Below, piece after piece: positions 43,082-51,536 of a stretch of DNA of 64,000 bases (the stretch's first letter is position 1; each line of letters starts with the position of its first letter). The position numbers were made by a program, and so were the translations under genes. The notes under the pieces were generated by a model. The model saw nothing but the letters and a program-made list of their open reading frames with translations, ran no database searches and had not been told where the DNA came from. The DNA comes from Planctomycetota bacterium (GTDB lineage Bacteria > Planctomycetota > Planctomycetia > Planctomycetales > Planctomycetaceae), in assembly GCA_014584345.1 (NCBI GenBank), contig JACTNB010000013.1:186001-250000 (forward strand), given 5' to 3'.

Positions 43082-46000
43082 ATGAGCACCGACGTCGCCT
43101 CCCCGATAGCCCGTCCGTTTGCCCATCTGCACTGCCACAGCCATTACAGTCTGCTCGATGGCGCCAATCGCATTCCCGCGATGATCCAGAAGTGCAAGGA
43201 CAACGGCATGAATGCCCTGGCGATCACCGATCACGGGAATCTGTTCGGGGCCTTGGAGTTTTACGAAAAATGCCGCAATGGGGGGATCAACCCCATCATC
43301 GGTTACGAGGCTTACATCGCCCCCGGGAAACGGACCGACCGCAGCGCGAGCCGGATGAAGGAGGCCAGCTTTCACCTTACCCTGCTGGCGATGAACCAGA
43401 AGGGATTCAGGAATCTGGTCAAAATGGCCTCGTCGGCTTATCTGGAAGGCTTCTACTACAAGCCTCGCATCGACAAGGAGTTGCTCGAAGCGCACAGCGA
43501 AGGGATCATTTGCCTGTCGGGGTGCGCTTCCAGCGAACTGTCGCATTATCTGCTGGCCGATCAGCAGGAGCAGGCGGAAGGCTTGCTCCGCTGGTATGAA
43601 AAAGTCTTCGGCGATCGTTTGTATCTCGAGATCCAGGATTCCGGCGTGCAGATTCAGAAGGACTGCATGGAACGGACGATTGAACTGGCGAATCGATTCG
43701 GCATGCCGCTGGTGGCGACAAACGATGCGCACTATCTCAACAAGGGAGACGCCCCCTCGCACGACATACTGCTGTGCGTGAACACCCGAACCACCGTGAA
43801 CGATGCCAACCGCATGCAACTCGATGGGTGTGAATTCCATGTGCGGACGCCCGAGGAAATGTACGAGGCCTTTCCGCACTGTCCGGATGCCGTCGCACGC
43901 AGCCAGGAAATCGCCGATCGCTGCGATATCCAGCTCGATCTGAAGACCAGGCACTTTCCGGTCTTCCTGCCGCCGGACAATAAAACCGACGTGCAGTATC
44001 TCCGCGAGTTGTGCCTGCAGGGGCTCAAGTGGCGTTACGGCGAAAACCCGGATCAGGTGTATTACGATCGCCTCGAAATCGAACTGGGCGTGATCGAGAA
44101 AATGGGGTACAGCAGCTATTTTCTGATCGTCTGGGATTTTGCCCGGTTTGCCCGTGAAAAGGGGATCCCCTGCACCGCGCGCGGGTCAGCCTGTGGCGCG
44201 CTGGTGGCTTATCTGCTGGGGCTGGGAGATGTTTGTCCGATCAAATACGATCTGCTCTTCGAACGTTTTCTCGATCCCAGCCGAACCGAAGCGCCCGATA
44301 TCGATATCGACTTCTGCCGGGACCGCCGGCAATGGGTCATCGATTTCGTCAAGGAGAAATATGGCGAAGAGTGCGTGGCGCAGATCGGCACGTTCGGCAC
44401 GCTCAAGGCAAAGAACGCGATACGCGACGTGGCCCGTGCCCTCGATGTCCCCCTGGCCCGTGTCAATGAAGTGGCCAAGTTGGTGCCCGAACAGTTGGGG
44501 ATCAAGCTCAAGGACGCCATCGAATCCACCCAGGAACTCAAGGACATCTACAACCAGGATCAACAGATTAAGGAAGTCCTCGATTTTGCGATGGCGCTCG
44601 AAGGGCTGGCCCGCAACGTGGGGACGCATGCGGCCGGCGTGGTGATTGCCGACCGTCCACTATCGGAATACGTTCCGTTGCAACGCATCACCGGCAAAAC
44701 GGACATCATCACCCAGTGGACCGACGTGGAAAAGGCCGGGCTGCTGAAAATGGACTTCCTGGGTCTCCGCAACCTCAGCATCCTGGACAAGGCCGTGCAC
44801 AACGTCCGGCTGAATCACCCGGACTTCAACATGCGGCCGATCGATTTCCCCCTCGACGACGCGGAAACCTTCGCGCTGCTGCAGCGCGGTGAAACCAAGG
44901 GGATTTTCCAGTTGGAATCGGGAGGCATGCGCGATCTGCTCACCAAGATGAAGCCCGATAAATTCGCCGACATTATCGCTACCTCGGCCCTGTACCGCCC
45001 CGGACCTCTCGAAGGGGGGATGGTGATGACGTACGTCGAGGTCAAGCACGGGCGGCAACCCGTCCCCAAGGTGCACCCACTGGTCGACGCCGTGCTCGAT
45101 GAAACCTACGGCGTCATGGTTTACCAGGAACAGGTGATGCGGATTCTGAACCGCGTCGGGGGAATCGAGCTTTCCTCCGCCTATCAGTGCATCAAGGCGA
45201 TCAGTAAGAAAAAGCTGGAAACCATAGCCAAGTTCCACGAGGAATTTATCGCCGGCGCGCAAACCCAGGGCATGGCCAAAACCCAGGCGGATGAACTCTG
45301 GGAACTGATCGAAAAATTTGCCGGTTACGGCTTCAACAAATCGCACAGTACCGCCTACGGGGCGATCGCCTACCAGACCGCCTATCTCAAGGCGCACTAC
45401 CCCAGGGAATTCATGGCGGCCCTGCTTTCCTGTGAAATGGAAAGTTCCGAGCGGATCTCCGAGCATATCGACGATTGCCGCCGCATGAAAATCGCCATCG
45501 CCCCTCCCGACGTGAATACCTCGCATGTCGATTTTCGCGTGGTGGCAGACAAACTCTCCTTCGGCATGGGGGCCATCAAGGGGTTGGGGGAACAAGCCGT
45601 GCAGGCGATTGTCGATGAACGCGAATCGCACGGAAAGTTTAAAAACATCTTCGACCTGTGCGAGCGGGTCGATCCCAAGGTGTTGACCAAGAGCAACCTG
45701 GAGATTCTGATCCGCGCCGGTGCCCTCGACAGCTTCGGCCCCAATCGCGAGCAGCATACGCTGGCGATTGAAATGGCCGTGCAGATGGCGGCCAGAAAAC
45801 AGCGCGACAAACTGCGGGGACAACGCAGCCTGTTCGGCGGCGGGGAGAACTCCGAAGGCGGCGGCGACATCGATTCCGGAAGTGTCCCCGAAGCGCCCGA
45901 CTGGACACACAGCCAGAAACTGAATTTCGAAAAGGATGTGTTCGGCTTCTATCTCACCTCGCATCCCCTCACCGAATTTGCAGACGAAATCACGCCCCTC

Positions 46001-46603
46001 GTCTCGCATACCACGCGAGACCTGGCCGATACCGACGATCAGACCGAAGTACTGATGGGAGGCATGATCTCCGCCATCAAGCGGGCCACCACCAAAAATC
46101 CCTCGCGGAACGGGAACAGCAAATACGTCAATTTCGATCTCGAGGATCCGCATGGCGTCGTCCGCTGCATCCTCTGGCCCGACGATTTCGCACGCTACCA
46201 GGAGATGGTTGTCCCCGAGGAAATCTGCATCATCCAGGGCCGCGTCGATCGCCGCGGACGGGAACCAAACATCATCGTCAACAAACTGATGACCGTCGAA
46301 GCCGCCCAGAAACAGATGACGCAGCATCTGGCCCTCAAGTTCCGCCATGGCTACCACACCGAAGCGGACATGAAAAAAGTCCGTCAGATTCTCGACCGCT
46401 TTCCCGGCCAGACCAACGTCATCATCGTGATCGAAACTCTCGACGAGCAGAACCCCGAGTATCATCACCGCTACACGCTCTCGGCACCGTCCCTCACGGT
46501 TTCGGTCTCGGCCCGCCTCCGCGAGGAACTGAATGCCGTGGTCGGAGAATCCAACTATCGCGTGCATGTCAGCGTTCCCAAACGGGGCAAGCGGGAGGGC
46601 TGA
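43082..46603 (+). CDS. dnaE: DNA polymerase III alpha subunit
   Basis: Replicative DNA polymerase of 1173 residues. The N-terminal PHP domain begins HLHCHSHYSLLDGANRIPAM. The catalytic aspartates lie in PDIDIDFCRDRR (Asp406, Asp408, Asp410), and GSACGALVAYLLGL is the conserved palm segment just before. Later parts include FQLESGGMRDLLTKMKPD, YQEQVMRILNRVGG, GYGFNKSHSTAYGAIAYQTA, a helix-hairpin-helix region and an OB fold (EVLMGGMISAIKRATTK). The ATG at 43082 has AAGGAGA upstream; an open frame to 42983 was not used. Probably monocistronic. Confidence 0.98.
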   Translation: MSTDVASPIARPFAHLHCHSHYSLLDGANRIPAMIQKCKDNGMNALAITDHGNLFGALEFYEKCRNGGINPIIGYEAYIAPGKRTDRSASRMKEASFHLTLLAMNQKGFRNLVKMASSAYLEGFYYKPRIDKELLEAHSEGIICLSGCASSELSHYLLADQQEQAEGLLRWYEKVFGDRLYLEIQDSGVQIQKDCMERTIELANRFGMPLVATNDAHYLNKGDAPSHDILLCVNTRTTVNDANRMQLDGCEFHVRTPEEMYEAFPHCPDAVARSQEIADRCDIQLDLKTRHFPVFLPPDNKTDVQYLRELCLQGLKWRYGENPDQVYYDRLEIELGVIEKMGYSSYFLIVWDFARFAREKGIPCTARGSACGALVAYLLGLGDVCPIKYDLLFERFLDPSRTEAPDIDIDFCRDRRQWVIDFVKEKYGEECVAQIGTFGTLKAKNAIRDVARALDVPLARVNEVAKLVPEQLGIKLKDAIESTQELKDIYNQDQQIKEVLDFAMALEGLARNVGTHAAGVVIADRPLSEYVPLQRITGKTDIITQWTDVEKAGLLKMDFLGLRNLSILDKAVHNVRLNHPDFNMRPIDFPLDDAETFALLQRGETKGIFQLESGGMRDLLTKMKPDKFADIIATSALYRPGPLEGGMVMTYVEVKHGRQPVPKVHPLVDAVLDETYGVMVYQEQVMRILNRVGGIELSSAYQCIKAISKKKLETIAKFHEEFIAGAQTQGMAKTQADELWELIEKFAGYGFNKSHSTAYGAIAYQTAYLKAHYPREFMAALLSCEMESSERISEHIDDCRRMKIAIAPPDVNTSHVDFRVVADKLSFGMGAIKGLGEQAVQAIVDERESHGKFKNIFDLCERVDPKVLTKSNLEILIRAGALDSFGPNREQHTLAIEMAVQMAARKQRDKLRGQRSLFGGGENSEGGGDIDSGSVPEAPDWTHSQKLNFEKDVFGFYLTSHPLTEFADEITPLVSHTTRDLADTDDQTEVLMGGMISAIKRATTKNPSRNGNSKYVNFDLEDPHGVVRCILWPDDFARYQEMVVPEEICIIQGRVDRRGREPNIIVNKLMTVEAAQKQMTQHLALKFRHGYHTEADMKKVRQILDRFPGQTNVIIVIETLDEQNPEYHHRYTLSAPSLTVSVSARLREELNAVVGESNYRVHVSVPKRGKREG

Positions 46604-46735
46604 CCTTTGCCCGGGCGCGGAAGCCTGTGTACTTTTCCGTCTCCGCAACCCAGGGAACACGCGCACCGCTGGCAGATAGGTTGTACGAGCCGATGCGATC
46701 GGCTGGAACCTGTCTCCTGGTTGCGAGTCTTGCGG

Positions 46736-47338
46736 ATGCCTGCCCAACCCATAACGCGACACATCGTCCTGATCACCGGCTTTCGCCAACAACATGGTCG
46801 ACCCACCACGGGGCTGGACTTGTTGTGGCGCGGCGTGCATGCCGCGGTGGCAGGGCCCGCCGCCGCTGTTTGGCTCTGTTCCTGGAACGACGACTTTCGC
46901 ATTCTGGCCGCGCGGATCAATAACTATCGCGACGCGGAGGGAGTGCGGATTGCCATTGTGGCGTATTCCTGGGGTGTCGGCGTGGGGGCGCTGCGTTTGG
47001 CGCGGGCCCTGCAGCAATACGGCCTGAAAGTGGAAATGCTGTTTGCCATCGACGGCGTGTATCGCCCCTGGTTCCCCCTCCCCTTGCGGTCGCTGTTCTC
47101 CCGGTGGAATCCCTGGGCTCCGCGGATCGTAGTCCCCTGGAATGTGCAAAGCACATGGTACTGGCGGCAGAACCGGAATCGTCCCCAGGGGCACGAACTG
47201 ATTGCCGAGACACCGGAATGTCAGAGCATTCTCCCCGGCAATTCGCGGGACGGTCTGCAACCCTGCCGAACACATCAAACCATCGATAACTGCGGCGAAA
47301 TTCATCGCGCCATTCTCGAGAGGATTACACACGCATGA
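46736..47338 (+). CDS. Alpha/beta-hydrolase-like protein
   Basis: A 200-residue protein. RHIVLITGFRQQHGRPTTG at the N-terminus looks like the first strand and oxyanion region of an alpha/beta hydrolase. RIAIVAYSWGVGVGALRLAR carries a nucleophile-elbow-like AYSWG (in place of GxSxG), and THQTIDN near the end could supply the histidine. The rest (WNPWAPRIVVPWNVQSTWYW) is unrecognised. No signal peptide. Its stop overlaps the start of the serine protease gene as ATGA, so the two are translationally coupled. The chosen start (46736) has little ribosome site; the frame is open back to 46607. Confidence 0.65.
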   Translation: MPAQPITRHIVLITGFRQQHGRPTTGLDLLWRGVHAAVAGPAAAVWLCSWNDDFRILAARINNYRDAEGVRIAIVAYSWGVGVGALRLARALQQYGLKVEMLFAIDGVYRPWFPLPLRSLFSRWNPWAPRIVVPWNVQSTWYWRQNRNRPQGHELIAETPECQSILPGNSRDGLQPCRTHQTIDNCGEIHRAILERITHA

Positions 47339-48429
47339 GACCGGAATGGAACTATCTGGGCTGGCTGTTGGCAGGCCTGGCCTGCCTCCCGGCGGAGCGG
47401 GCTTGGGGACAGCACGAACCCGTGGTGCGAATTGTCACGCGGGGTTATGAATGTCGCGGCAGCGCCTGCCAGCTTGTGCAAGGCGAGGGGAATGGAGTGA
47501 TTTTCGCGGCCAGCGTGGAGGGACTCTGGGTCTTGACCGCCGGGCACAATGTCTCCTCCCGCGACCAGCGCATCGATAGCCTGGCGTTGATTGTGCAGGG
47601 GAACAACTATCCTGCCCGCATTGCTCAAACGCGGACGGAACTCCAGCTTGATCAGGAACTCGATTTTGCGGTGGTCTTTGCTCCGGGAAATTTTTCGGGA
47701 CTTCCCGTGGCCAGCCTGTCCGCCGAGTCGCTTCGCGAAAACGAGTCGGTGGAATTTCGTGGCTACGATCCCGTGATCGCGGGGGAACGGATTGTTTCCT
47801 GGCAATACGGCGGGAGAGCCACACGCCTGCGCAAGACGGCGCGGTGGTACGAAGTTGTGCCAGCCGTCACGGTACAGGGGAACTCCGGAGGAGGATATTT
47901 TTCCGGGGATGGGCAACTGGTGGCGCTACACAGTGCGAAATACCACGCGGGCCCGCAGCCGCTGGGGCGGGCAGTCTGTTCGACGGAAATCCGGGCGCGC
48001 CTGCTCCACTGGGGTTACCTGCCTGCCAGCCGGGCCTCGACTCCGGAGGCGGGAGCTGTCAATTCCCCTCCACCGGTCGCCGCCCCTTCCTCCCCTGCCC
48101 TTGCCTGCAATTGCCCGGAACGGATGCGACATCTCGAACAGAACGTAAATGAAGCCTTGCAGCGAGTGCAGGCCCAAATCGATGCGCTGTCACAACAGCG
48201 GCTGTCCCCGGTCAAGGACGAGGCCGACCGGCGGCAGTGGGAGGAACTGGCGAAACAGGTCGCGGCGCTGCAGCGGGAGGTAGAGTTGCTCGCGCCACTG
48301 AAGGCCCGCCGCGTGATTCTTACTCACGATGGCGTGGTGGTGAAGGAACGGGTGTTGGAACCCCATCAGCCCCTTGTGCTTGGCAGCGAAATCGTGATCA
48401 GGAAACCCGAGCATGCCAGAACCGATTGA
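47335..48429 (+). CDS. Exported trypsin-like serine protease with coiled coil
   Basis: A 364-residue protein with a signal peptide (NYLGWLLAGLACLPAERAWG). The S1 triad is readable: His71 in VLTAGHNV, Asp110 in QELDFAVVF and Ser184 in VQGNSGGGYF. After a Pro/Ala/Ser-rich hinge (about 235-260) a CNCP segment is followed by a coiled coil (about 265-320: MRHLEQNVNEALQRVQAQID and EELAKQVAALQREVELLA), which probably mediates oligomerisation or anchoring to a partner. It is the second gene of the coupled group; the next gene starts 17 bases before its end. No PDZ domain is present, unlike DegP. Confidence 0.87.
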   Translation: MRPEWNYLGWLLAGLACLPAERAWGQHEPVVRIVTRGYECRGSACQLVQGEGNGVIFAASVEGLWVLTAGHNVSSRDQRIDSLALIVQGNNYPARIAQTRTELQLDQELDFAVVFAPGNFSGLPVASLSAESLRENESVEFRGYDPVIAGERIVSWQYGGRATRLRKTARWYEVVPAVTVQGNSGGGYFSGDGQLVALHSAKYHAGPQPLGRAVCSTEIRARLLHWGYLPASRASTPEAGAVNSPPPVAAPSSPALACNCPERMRHLEQNVNEALQRVQAQIDALSQQRLSPVKDEADRRQWEELAKQVAALQREVELLAPLKARRVILTHDGVVVKERVLEPHQPLVLGSEIVIRKPEHARTD

Positions 48430-48724
48430 ACCCTTAGTCATTCCGGTGTCGTTTGACCCGAGCGCGGTCAACACCGGGGAACTGCGAACCTTGAAGGAGA
48501 AGACGATGGCTGGAGAAATTGCGGATTTGTCGCCGAATGTTGCCAACCAGATGCTCACGCAACTGGTGCAGAGCGGCACGATTGCCCAGAACAACTTTGT
48601 GACGGTGCAGAAGGCCATGGACTACGATTACCTCGAAAACAAGCGGATGGTGACCATCGACGAGGCGGTGGGCGTGCGGGAAGTGGCCAGCCGGGAATCG
48701 ATGGCCGGAAAGCCGACCGCATGA
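48413..48724 (+). CDS. Small protein of unknown function in the protease operon
   Basis: Encodes 103 residues from the ATG at 48413, which overlaps the protease gene by 17 bases and has AGGAA upstream. An internal ATG at 48506 has an even better ribosome site (AAGGAG, six bases) and would give 72 residues starting MAGEIADLSPNVANQMLTQL. The sequence is hydrophilic and helical (LVQSGTIAQNNFVTVQKAMD), without signal peptide or membrane segment. No family recognised. The next gene overlaps its stop as ATGA. Confidence 0.62.
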   Translation: MPEPIEPLVIPVSFDPSAVNTGELRTLKEKTMAGEIADLSPNVANQMLTQLVQSGTIAQNNFVTVQKAMDYDYLENKRMVTIDEAVGVREVASRESMAGKPTA

Positions 48725-48957
48725 GGAACGATCCCCTGGCGGAACTGATCCGGCGGAACACGCAGTTCTACGACCAGTTCATCGCCGACAACGCGGCGCT
48801 GGATCGAGCGTTCCAGCAGGGAACGCTCCGATCCTTTTTAGCGAGGAACTACCCGAATGACGGAACTGAACTGGAAGGAGAAACTGGCACGGAACTGGTG
48901 GCGGGTGAAGATTGGCCGGGAAGCGGAAGGGTTGAGGCAGGATCGCCTTCGCTTTGA
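48721..48957 (+). CDS. Small protein of unknown function overlapping its neighbour
   Basis: Encodes 78 residues, starting by ATGA overlap with the previous gene. The first 45 residues (DPLAELIRRNTQFYDQFIAD, NAALDRAFQQGTLRSFLA) look like a real helical protein. The last 33 overlap the next gene in another frame and are low-complexity Gly/Glu/Ser, so they look like out-of-frame sequence. Either the overlap is genuine or a frameshift once joined it to the following gene. Confidence 0.5.
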   Translation: MRNDPLAELIRRNTQFYDQFIADNAALDRAFQQGTLRSFLARNYPNDGTELEGETGTELVAGEDWPGSGRVEAGSPSL

Positions 48958-49267
48958 CAACGTGGAGTCGCTGACCCGCCAGACGCGGCGATACCTGATG
49001 GGAACGCCCGTCCCGGAGGCAAAGGACGAGGACATGCACATCGGCGACCAGCATATTCAGATCACGCAGCAGAAGGCGGAATGGTCGAAAGCCCTGCTCG
49101 GGGCGGGCCTGCTGGCGACTGGCCTGGGACTCCCCCTCGGTGCCGGCCTGCTGGCCCATACGCTCCTCCGCGACATCCCGCAAGCTGCAAGCACCGTCGA
49201 GCAAATCCGCACCGGACTCGACGAAGACAACACCCTCCGCCTCACCCTGCCCGACTGGCAGGAGTAA
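48857..49267 (+). CDS. Small membrane protein in the protease operon
   Basis: A 136-residue protein. The N-terminal half is basic and soluble (ELNWKEKLARNWWRVKIGRE, then HIGDQHIQITQQ). A Gly/Leu-rich hydrophobic segment (LLGAGLLATGLGLPLGAGLL, about 82-101) may cross the membrane or form a hairpin, with a charged tail (VEQIRTGLDEDN) beyond. GAGGA lies about nine bases upstream of 48857. It overlaps the previous gene by 101 bases and ends 45 bp before tRNA-Thr. Function unknown. Confidence 0.62.
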   Translation: MTELNWKEKLARNWWRVKIGREAEGLRQDRLRFDNVESLTRQTRRYLMGTPVPEAKDEDMHIGDQHIQITQQKAEWSKALLGAGLLATGLGLPLGAGLLAHTLLRDIPQAASTVEQIRTGLDEDNTLRLTLPDWQE

Positions 49268-49311
49268 GCGGGGGCAGGTTTATATAAGCAGCGAATGTAT
49301 TCCAGACAAAA

Positions 49312-49384
<73 letters not shown>

Positions 49385-49604
49385 AAAAAGCCTGGACTTG
49401 TCCGGAACGGAACGTTCTGGAGGAAGCGTGTTCCGCGTCCGCGTGTAATTTAAGCGAATTTCCGGAAATTGACAACTGGAGCCGCCACCCGCAAAGGGTG
49501 TTTCTCTGCTGGAGTATCGATGAAATGGGCAAATCAGGCACAAGTAGGCTGCCTGAGTGTTCGGGTAGAACACTGCGGGGAGGTATTACGGGGAGGACTG
49601 CGGT

Positions 49605-50345
49605 TTACAGCAGCGATTCCAGCAGCATCCTCAATTTGCGCATTTCCAGGCCGCGGGTTTCGGCGGGGATTTCCGTGGAGATTAAATCCACGGAAAAGGC
49701 CCGACGATAATCGAGGCGTTTTAATTGCGAGATGATCCGGCTGTAGTCGATTTCTCCCAGTCCCACGGGAACCTGCAATTGATCGGCCGTGGAATCGCGA
49801 AAGTGAACATGCGTGGTGAAGTCGAAGACCATGTCATAATTCTGACCCCGGTAGGGGCCCAGGGTGTAGTGGCTGGGGTCCAGGGTCAAGCCGAGTCCTT
49901 TCACGGTGCGGCACAATTCGACCGCCGTATGCGGATCTTCCGTCAGTCGGCCCACTTCGGTTTTCAGGGACAGGCGGATGCCATCCTGCGTGGCCAGGTT
50001 GACCAGGTACTTCAGTCGATCCGTCTCGTCGTTGAACGGGGTTCCCAGTTCCAGCGCGGGTATGGTGACCTGGGTCACCTTCAGTAGCTTGGCAAACTTG
50101 AACAGACCTGGAAAATGAGCCCGGTCGAGTTCGGAGACGACGTGAATCGCACACAGGGAGAGCCGTGTCGCATCGCGGCAGCGGAGCACCGCCGCTTCCG
50201 GGTCGGCAGACACGGTCTCGGGGGAAAGATGCCCGTCTGCGTGGAGCGACAATTCGATGGCGTCGTATTCAAGATCAGCAATTTGCTGACAGGCCAGTTC
50301 AAATGTCAGATCGGAATAACAACCCGTCGTGGCAGCAATAAACAC
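49605..50345 (-). CDS. Sugar phosphate isomerase/epimerase (xylose isomerase-like TIM barrel)
   Basis: A 246-residue TIM-barrel protein of the AP endonuclease 2/xylose isomerase-like family. The strands and metal ligands follow the family order: FIAATTGCYSDLTFELACQQ, YDAIELSLHADGH, LSLCAIHVVSELDRAHF, RLSLKTEVGRL, GLTLDPSHYTLGPYRG, and THVHFRDS with the late GLGEIDYSRIISQL. It probably isomerises a sugar or sugar acid; the substrate is unknown. The GTG at 50345 has AAGGAG nine bases upstream and is preferred over the TTG at 50372. No signal peptide. Confidence 0.87.
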   Translation of the reverse strand: MFIAATTGCYSDLTFELACQQIADLEYDAIELSLHADGHLSPETVSADPEAAVLRCRDATRLSLCAIHVVSELDRAHFPGLFKFAKLLKVTQVTIPALELGTPFNDETDRLKYLVNLATQDGIRLSLKTEVGRLTEDPHTAVELCRTVKGLGLTLDPSHYTLGPYRGQNYDMVFDFTTHVHFRDSTADQLQVPVGLGEIDYSRIISQLKRLDYRRAFSVDLISTEIPAETRGLEMRKLRMLLESLL

Positions 50346-50718
50346 GTCCTTACACTCCTTTGCATCCCTCAAATCGCCTTCAAGCGTTGCGATGGCCCCA
50401 GCTTGACTGTCTGGCTGTCAATTTAAGAAAACTGGAGAACTTCTGCAACAGGGTACTGATATTCAAATAGATCTGTTCGAAACAATTGCAGGGATTCTCC
50501 ATGGTTCGGAAATCATTTTAGCCGATATACCGATCAGGTCCACGATGAATTCGACTCGGAAGCGCGGGATTTCCTGCCTCGCCAGATCGTATTTAAGCGG
50601 GCATAACGTGTTACCTGAGTGTTTCCGGTCCACTGGGCCGGGGCCGGGTGACCTGCGGGACATCGTGTAGTGAACAGCACACTCGGCCTGACCGAGAACG
50701 ACCGAGGGGGAATTGGGA
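50346..50718. other. Intergenic region between isomerase and lipoprotein genes
   Basis: About 370 bases between divergent genes. It should hold both promoters; no clear pair or gene was identified. Confidence 0.4.
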
Positions 50719-51312
50719 ATGTTATTGAGTTCATGGAAGTCCATCGTTGCGACGGGGCTGCTGGCGAGTGTCTGCACGGGATGTGCATCGCTCCCCACGA
50801 GTGTAATTCGTGGGCAAAGTCCCGAAGCGGCGCAGCTCCTGATACATGAAGAACAGGGCTGGAAAGCCAGCAATTCCGAAATTGAACAGATCGGCGGCGA
50901 ACGACCGGCCGACTTACCCCTGCACGGTGAAGTCAAAGGGGTCATCAAAAACAACCTGCACCCCTACGAGGTGAGCAAACACGGATATAAAACGCCCGTG
51001 GGACCTGCCACCTATGCACCGGGCGGAAATCTCGGATACGCAGGAGGTTACAATCCCTATCAACGCTGGGGCAACTTCGATGGTCAACCCTGCCCGGTCC
51101 CTTACAACGCCGGTTTCGGGAATTGCCCTCCGAATCATCAGGAACTGTGCTGGGACCATGGTGGCAGGCGGCACGCGGGTCAGTACCACTATCATACGTA
51201 TCGGTACAAAGCCCCGAATTGTCCGGTGTATCCCGCACCTAATCAACCGGGGGGCGTGGTCACCTATCCGTATTACACACACAAGGGTCCCAGTGACTTT
51301 TTCATGAAATAA
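50719..51312 (+). CDS. Putative lipoprotein, Tyr/Pro/His-rich
   Basis: A 197-residue protein with a lipoprotein-type signal (MLLSSWKSIVATGLLASVCT then GC), so a lipidated cysteine at about residue 22 is likely. The mature part has PEAAQLLIHEEQGWKAS, then a low-complexity Gly/Tyr/Pro/Asn region (YAPGGNLGYAGGYNPYQRWG) and Cys/His-rich stretches (FGNCPPNHQELCWDHGG). No known domain. GAGGGGG about nine bases upstream favours the ATG at 50719 over the TTG at 50713. A strong terminator follows. Probably an envelope protein; function unknown. Confidence 0.75.
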   Translation: MLLSSWKSIVATGLLASVCTGCASLPTSVIRGQSPEAAQLLIHEEQGWKASNSEIEQIGGERPADLPLHGEVKGVIKNNLHPYEVSKHGYKTPVGPATYAPGGNLGYAGGYNPYQRWGNFDGQPCPVPYNAGFGNCPPNHQELCWDHGGRRHAGQYHYHTYRYKAPNCPVYPAPNQPGGVVTYPYYTHKGPSDFFMK

Positions 51313-51364
51313 ACCTGCCGCAACGAGGAATCCGCCCCTTGGGACGACGATTCCCGACTCTGAA

Positions 51365-51406
51365 CGAAAAACTCCTGTCGATCGTCGGCAGGAGTTTTTC
51401 GTTTTT
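51365..51406 (+). terminator. Intrinsic terminator between lipoprotein gene and lpxA
   Basis: Stem CGAAAAACTCCTG / CAGGAGTTTTTCG (51365-51377, 51389-51401) with an 11-base loop and a following TTTTT. It stands 52 bases after the lipoprotein stop and, given the A/T-rich arm, may also serve lpxA from the other side. Confidence 0.85.
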
Positions 51407-51536
51407 GCAAACCGCCTTCCCGAAGGGCATGTTTCGGACAGAGCCGCACGCGCCAGCGTCGGAAACTCCAGGCGGAGTGGCCTGCTGGCAGAGTAATGAC
51501 GATTGGGCTGCCACCGAGTCCCGAGGGGGGTGCGGG

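Noticed and set aside
44660..47332. An 890-codon open frame on the minus strand opposite dnaE
   Set aside because: It is the antisense shadow of a GC-rich gene; the protein has no domain and a His/Asp/Gln-rich composition, while the plus strand encodes a full DnaE.
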